Position numbers and translations under genes: made by a program. A stretch of DNA of 64,000 nt from Imbricaverruca yamaguchii. Taxonomy: Eukaryota > Arthropoda > Thecostraca > Neoverrucidae. Position 1 is the stretch's first letter; every line of letters begins with the position of its first letter. The notes below the pieces were generated by a model, which saw only the letters and a program-made list of their open reading frames with translations, was not told the origin of the DNA and did no database searches. Below are positions 62,057 to 64,000 of this stretch, one piece after another. The stretch is taken from assembly GCA_034440575.1 (NCBI GenBank), contig JAOTOL010001605.1, positions 1,836,001-1,900,000 on the forward strand, in the 5' to 3' direction.

Positions 62057-62208
62057 GCAAGAAGGAGTGGACGGGCATGATCGGCGAGCTGGTGCGGGAA
62101 CACGCCGACATGATCGCCGCCCCTCTCACCATCAACCCGGAGCGCGCCACCGCCATCGAGTTCAGCAAGCCGTTCAAGTTCCAGGGCATCACCATCCTGG
62201 AGAGACGG
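62057..62208 (+). CDS. Nmdar1: GluN1 exon G, glycine-binding S1 core
   Basis: Acceptor TGTCCGGCAG ends at 62056; donor ACGG|GTGTGT begins at 62209. Leading GC joins the final G of exon F as Gly; then 50 codons ending in phase 0. Encodes [39 protein letters not shown] and [11 protein letters not shown]. The APLTIN-ER motif carries the Pro, Thr and Arg (residues 315, 317 and 322 of the 343 encoded here) that correspond to rat GluN1 P516, T518 and R523, which contact glycine (established for rat). All three are present, so glycine binding is expected to be intact. The following exon (pre-M1 and first membrane segment) is not in the last 1.8 kb. A tRNA-derived SINE lies on each side, about 140 and 130 bp from the exon. 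Confidence 0.97.
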
Positions 62209-62336
62209 GTGTGTATGCCTGCGCAGGGATGAGCTGTCGCGTGTCGCCGGCACGCGGTTCTCGGTCTCGTCCGTGTGTCCGAAGTTTAGTGTCCCCCGCG
62301 TTATCCCCCCGTATCCGCTCTCCCTCAAAGCAGCTG

Positions 62337-62580
62337 GGGACGAGTAGTCTAGGGGTAGGTTTCCCGTCTCATAATCGAAAGATTGTGGGTTCGAGTCTCA
62401 CTTGTCGCTACTCTTCGTCCGCGACCAATCGGCGCGAGAGATTGTCGACGCTATGTGACCCAACGGTTGATGTGTCGTAAATCAAAAACAAACCAAGAGG
62501 AATTTAGGGGGTATTTTTCCGTGTCGTAATCGAACGATTGTGGGTTCGAGCTCCGACTTGACGTCTTTCAAAACAATTCT
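62337..62580 (+). mobile_element. composite tRNA-Met-like SINE with second head
   Basis: A full SINE (62337 to about 62493) with A box AGTCTAGGGGTAGG, anticodon-like CTCATAATC, B box GGTTCGAGTCTCA and tail GTTGATGTGTCGTAAATC, then a second tRNA-like head (about 62497-62563: TTTAGGGGGTA, GGGTTCGAGCTCC). The whole is bordered by TCAAAGCAGCTG (62325-62336) and TCAAATCAGCTG (62581-62592), 11 of 12. This suggests a dimeric transcript inserted as one unit. Confidence 0.75.
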
Positions 62581-62814
62581 TCAAATCAGCTGCACACCGA
62601 TCGTGACGTCATCACCGAACTGGTGCGCCCAACGGGTGTAGCGTACCTCGAAGACGGAGGCTTCGCTGTGCAGATGGTAGTCACGTGACGAATGCTCGCC
62701 GCCGACCTCGCTGGTGCTGGAGGTCAATCTGAGGTGTCAGTGAGGCAGTGACTGTGGTAGGGATCTCGCAACGCGCTTATCACACATGGGGTTACCTTCA
62801 GAATTGGAATTGCG

Positions 62815-62882
62815 ATTGAGTGAGTGAGTGAGTGATTGTGGTTTTAGGGCGCATCGACCATGGTTGGTCATTTAGCGCCCCA
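62815..62882 (-). mobile_element. ultra-short hairpin retroposon, copy 4
   Basis: A 68-bp insertion between perfect 13-bp copies of AATTGGAATTGCG (62802-62814, 62883-62895). On minus: GGGCGCTAAATGACCAACC / ATGGTCGATGCGCCC hairpin, tail TAAAACCACAATCAC and (TCAC)n. The 49-bp core is identical to copy 3, 16 kb away. Confidence 0.88.
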
Positions 62883-64000
62883 AATTGGAATTGCGTAATC
62901 AGGAAAGGACGACGACGTTCATCTCGTGTAAATTGCGACAAAGAGTGCACGATGACACACTTGGATCGCCGCTTTGTCTTTAAATTATTATGTTGCTTTA
63001 CTAGTGTTCGTGAACATTCTGGTTCGCGGCTGTTCTATTATATCCTGACCGTCCTCATATAGGTTATTTTTCACCGCTCAGCGGTCATTTTTTATAATTG
63101 CGGATGCAATGACATTTGGTTTGACATGTGAATGCCGAAAGCAGTAGAGGAAGATATACGTGAAATGCACATCCCAAAAAGTAGGCTGATTGGCCATGTA
63201 CGGCAGGGGACGTGGAAGGTGATACTGCATGCACCACCAGATGGATAAGGCCCTCCAGCCATGGCCTCGCTCACTCCCTCACCCGAGTGATCAAGTTCAA
63301 CACATATTTAAAGCTTGCACGCAAACTCAACACGCTTTGCACAGTGCAACGTATTTGAAGAACTGCTAGTGCATCAAGTGCGCAGATCAGCAGCGTACTG
63401 CGAAGCATGAGAAGAACGCACATTTCCAACCAAGTCAGTCTGTTTCGCCTCCCGCGAAAAGGGCTTCACGCGCCAAATCTGGTGGTCCGATCCTTTCTTT
63501 AGACGCGTCAAACCAGGCGACTCGATCATCCAGTATAAATACAACGCCAGCACGCAACATTCCCAAGGTGAACACGTCAAATCTGCTCGGACTTTTTTAC
63601 GATGGCCAAATTTGCCAATGGAAATGCAGACTATCGGATCAGACTGACAGATGTGTTTGTAGGAGCCCACTCATCTGTAGCGGATGTTGTGGCATTCTTG
63701 TCTCTTGTTCACCAGATAATTTAACGCAGACACCGGAAACGGAGAGCATATTTACACCTGGAATTCTACCGTCTTGAGGTTATTAGGCTGAAACATTGAT
63801 GAACTGCCTTCACGAGCCAGTTTGAATGACACACTAGCTATTCTTAATGCATGGCCACCGGCGGATCCATGGACATTTGTTATGAACAGCCGTTCGTGGG
63901 TCAATAAAAAAACTCATCGGATTTGGATTTCTCTCTATGCCATCATTCTCTGGTGTATTTTTACGTAAAGAATTGACCTCGATATCGAGAAATGCTGCTT

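Larger units (their letters stand above)
62209..64000 (+). other. start of the GluN1 intron after exon G
   Basis: Contains the composite SINE and hairpin copy 4. The rest (62593-62801, 62896-64000) shows no exon; the expected pre-M1/M1 exon lies beyond the window. Confidence 0.55.

Noticed and set aside
62337..62408. Functional tRNA-Met gene
   Set aside because: Anticodon CAT is present, but acceptor pairing is imperfect and a SINE body follows directly; a related copy lies 0.58 kb upstream.

Overview
The window is nuclear DNA from an animal, most likely an arthropod and plausibly a crustacean; the species cannot be fixed. It holds one host gene, read left to right: the middle of an NMDA-type ionotropic glutamate receptor subunit 1 gene (GluN1, Nmdar1/Grin1). 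Seven short, GC-rich exons were found from splice sites, unbroken reading phase and protein similarity. They lie at 4053-4150, 13883-14053, 24097-24210, 25222-25369, 41434-41641, 42811-42948 and 62057-62208. Joined, they give 1029 nt, exactly 343 codons with no stop. These cover the second half of the amino-terminal domain and the S1 half of the glycine-binding domain. The start of the gene and its membrane, S2 and C-terminal parts lie outside the window. The protein is closest to insect GluN1 as I recall it.

The other 98 percent is intron (about 1.0, 1.2, 9.7, 10.0, 16.1 and 19.1 kb) plus unassigned flanks. It is packed with tandem repeats: unit sizes of 5, 11, 12, 15, 18-23, 28, 33, 35, 38, 40, 55, 60, 75 and about 90 bp, and long TA, GA/CT and CCACA tracts. 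Nearly all long open reading frames are by-products of these repeats.

Mobile DNA is the second theme. There are tRNA-derived SINEs at 26303-26443, 34290-34473, 61758-61916 and 62337-62580. There is a set of very short (50-70 bp) hairpin retroposons that share their 3' tail with the SINEs and are bordered by target-site duplications. There is a 5'-truncated non-LTR retrotransposon with an intact RNase H domain (31441-32292), a mariner-like transposase remnant (12343-12460) and a head-to-head pair of probable Penelope-like fragments (60170-60716). A 2.4-kb foldback element (28381-30772) has 0.9-kb inverted arms, a 10-bp target-site duplication and an unidentified coding-like core. Other inverted duplications lie near 10.7-11.6, 36.1-37.6 and 38.8-39.2 kb.

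No rRNA, functional tRNA, CRISPR array or bacterial-type operon was seen. The best candidates for undescribed biology are the ultra-short hairpin retroposon family, the foldback element with its core, and the tandem arrays that copy splice-donor sequence directly beside two receptor exons.
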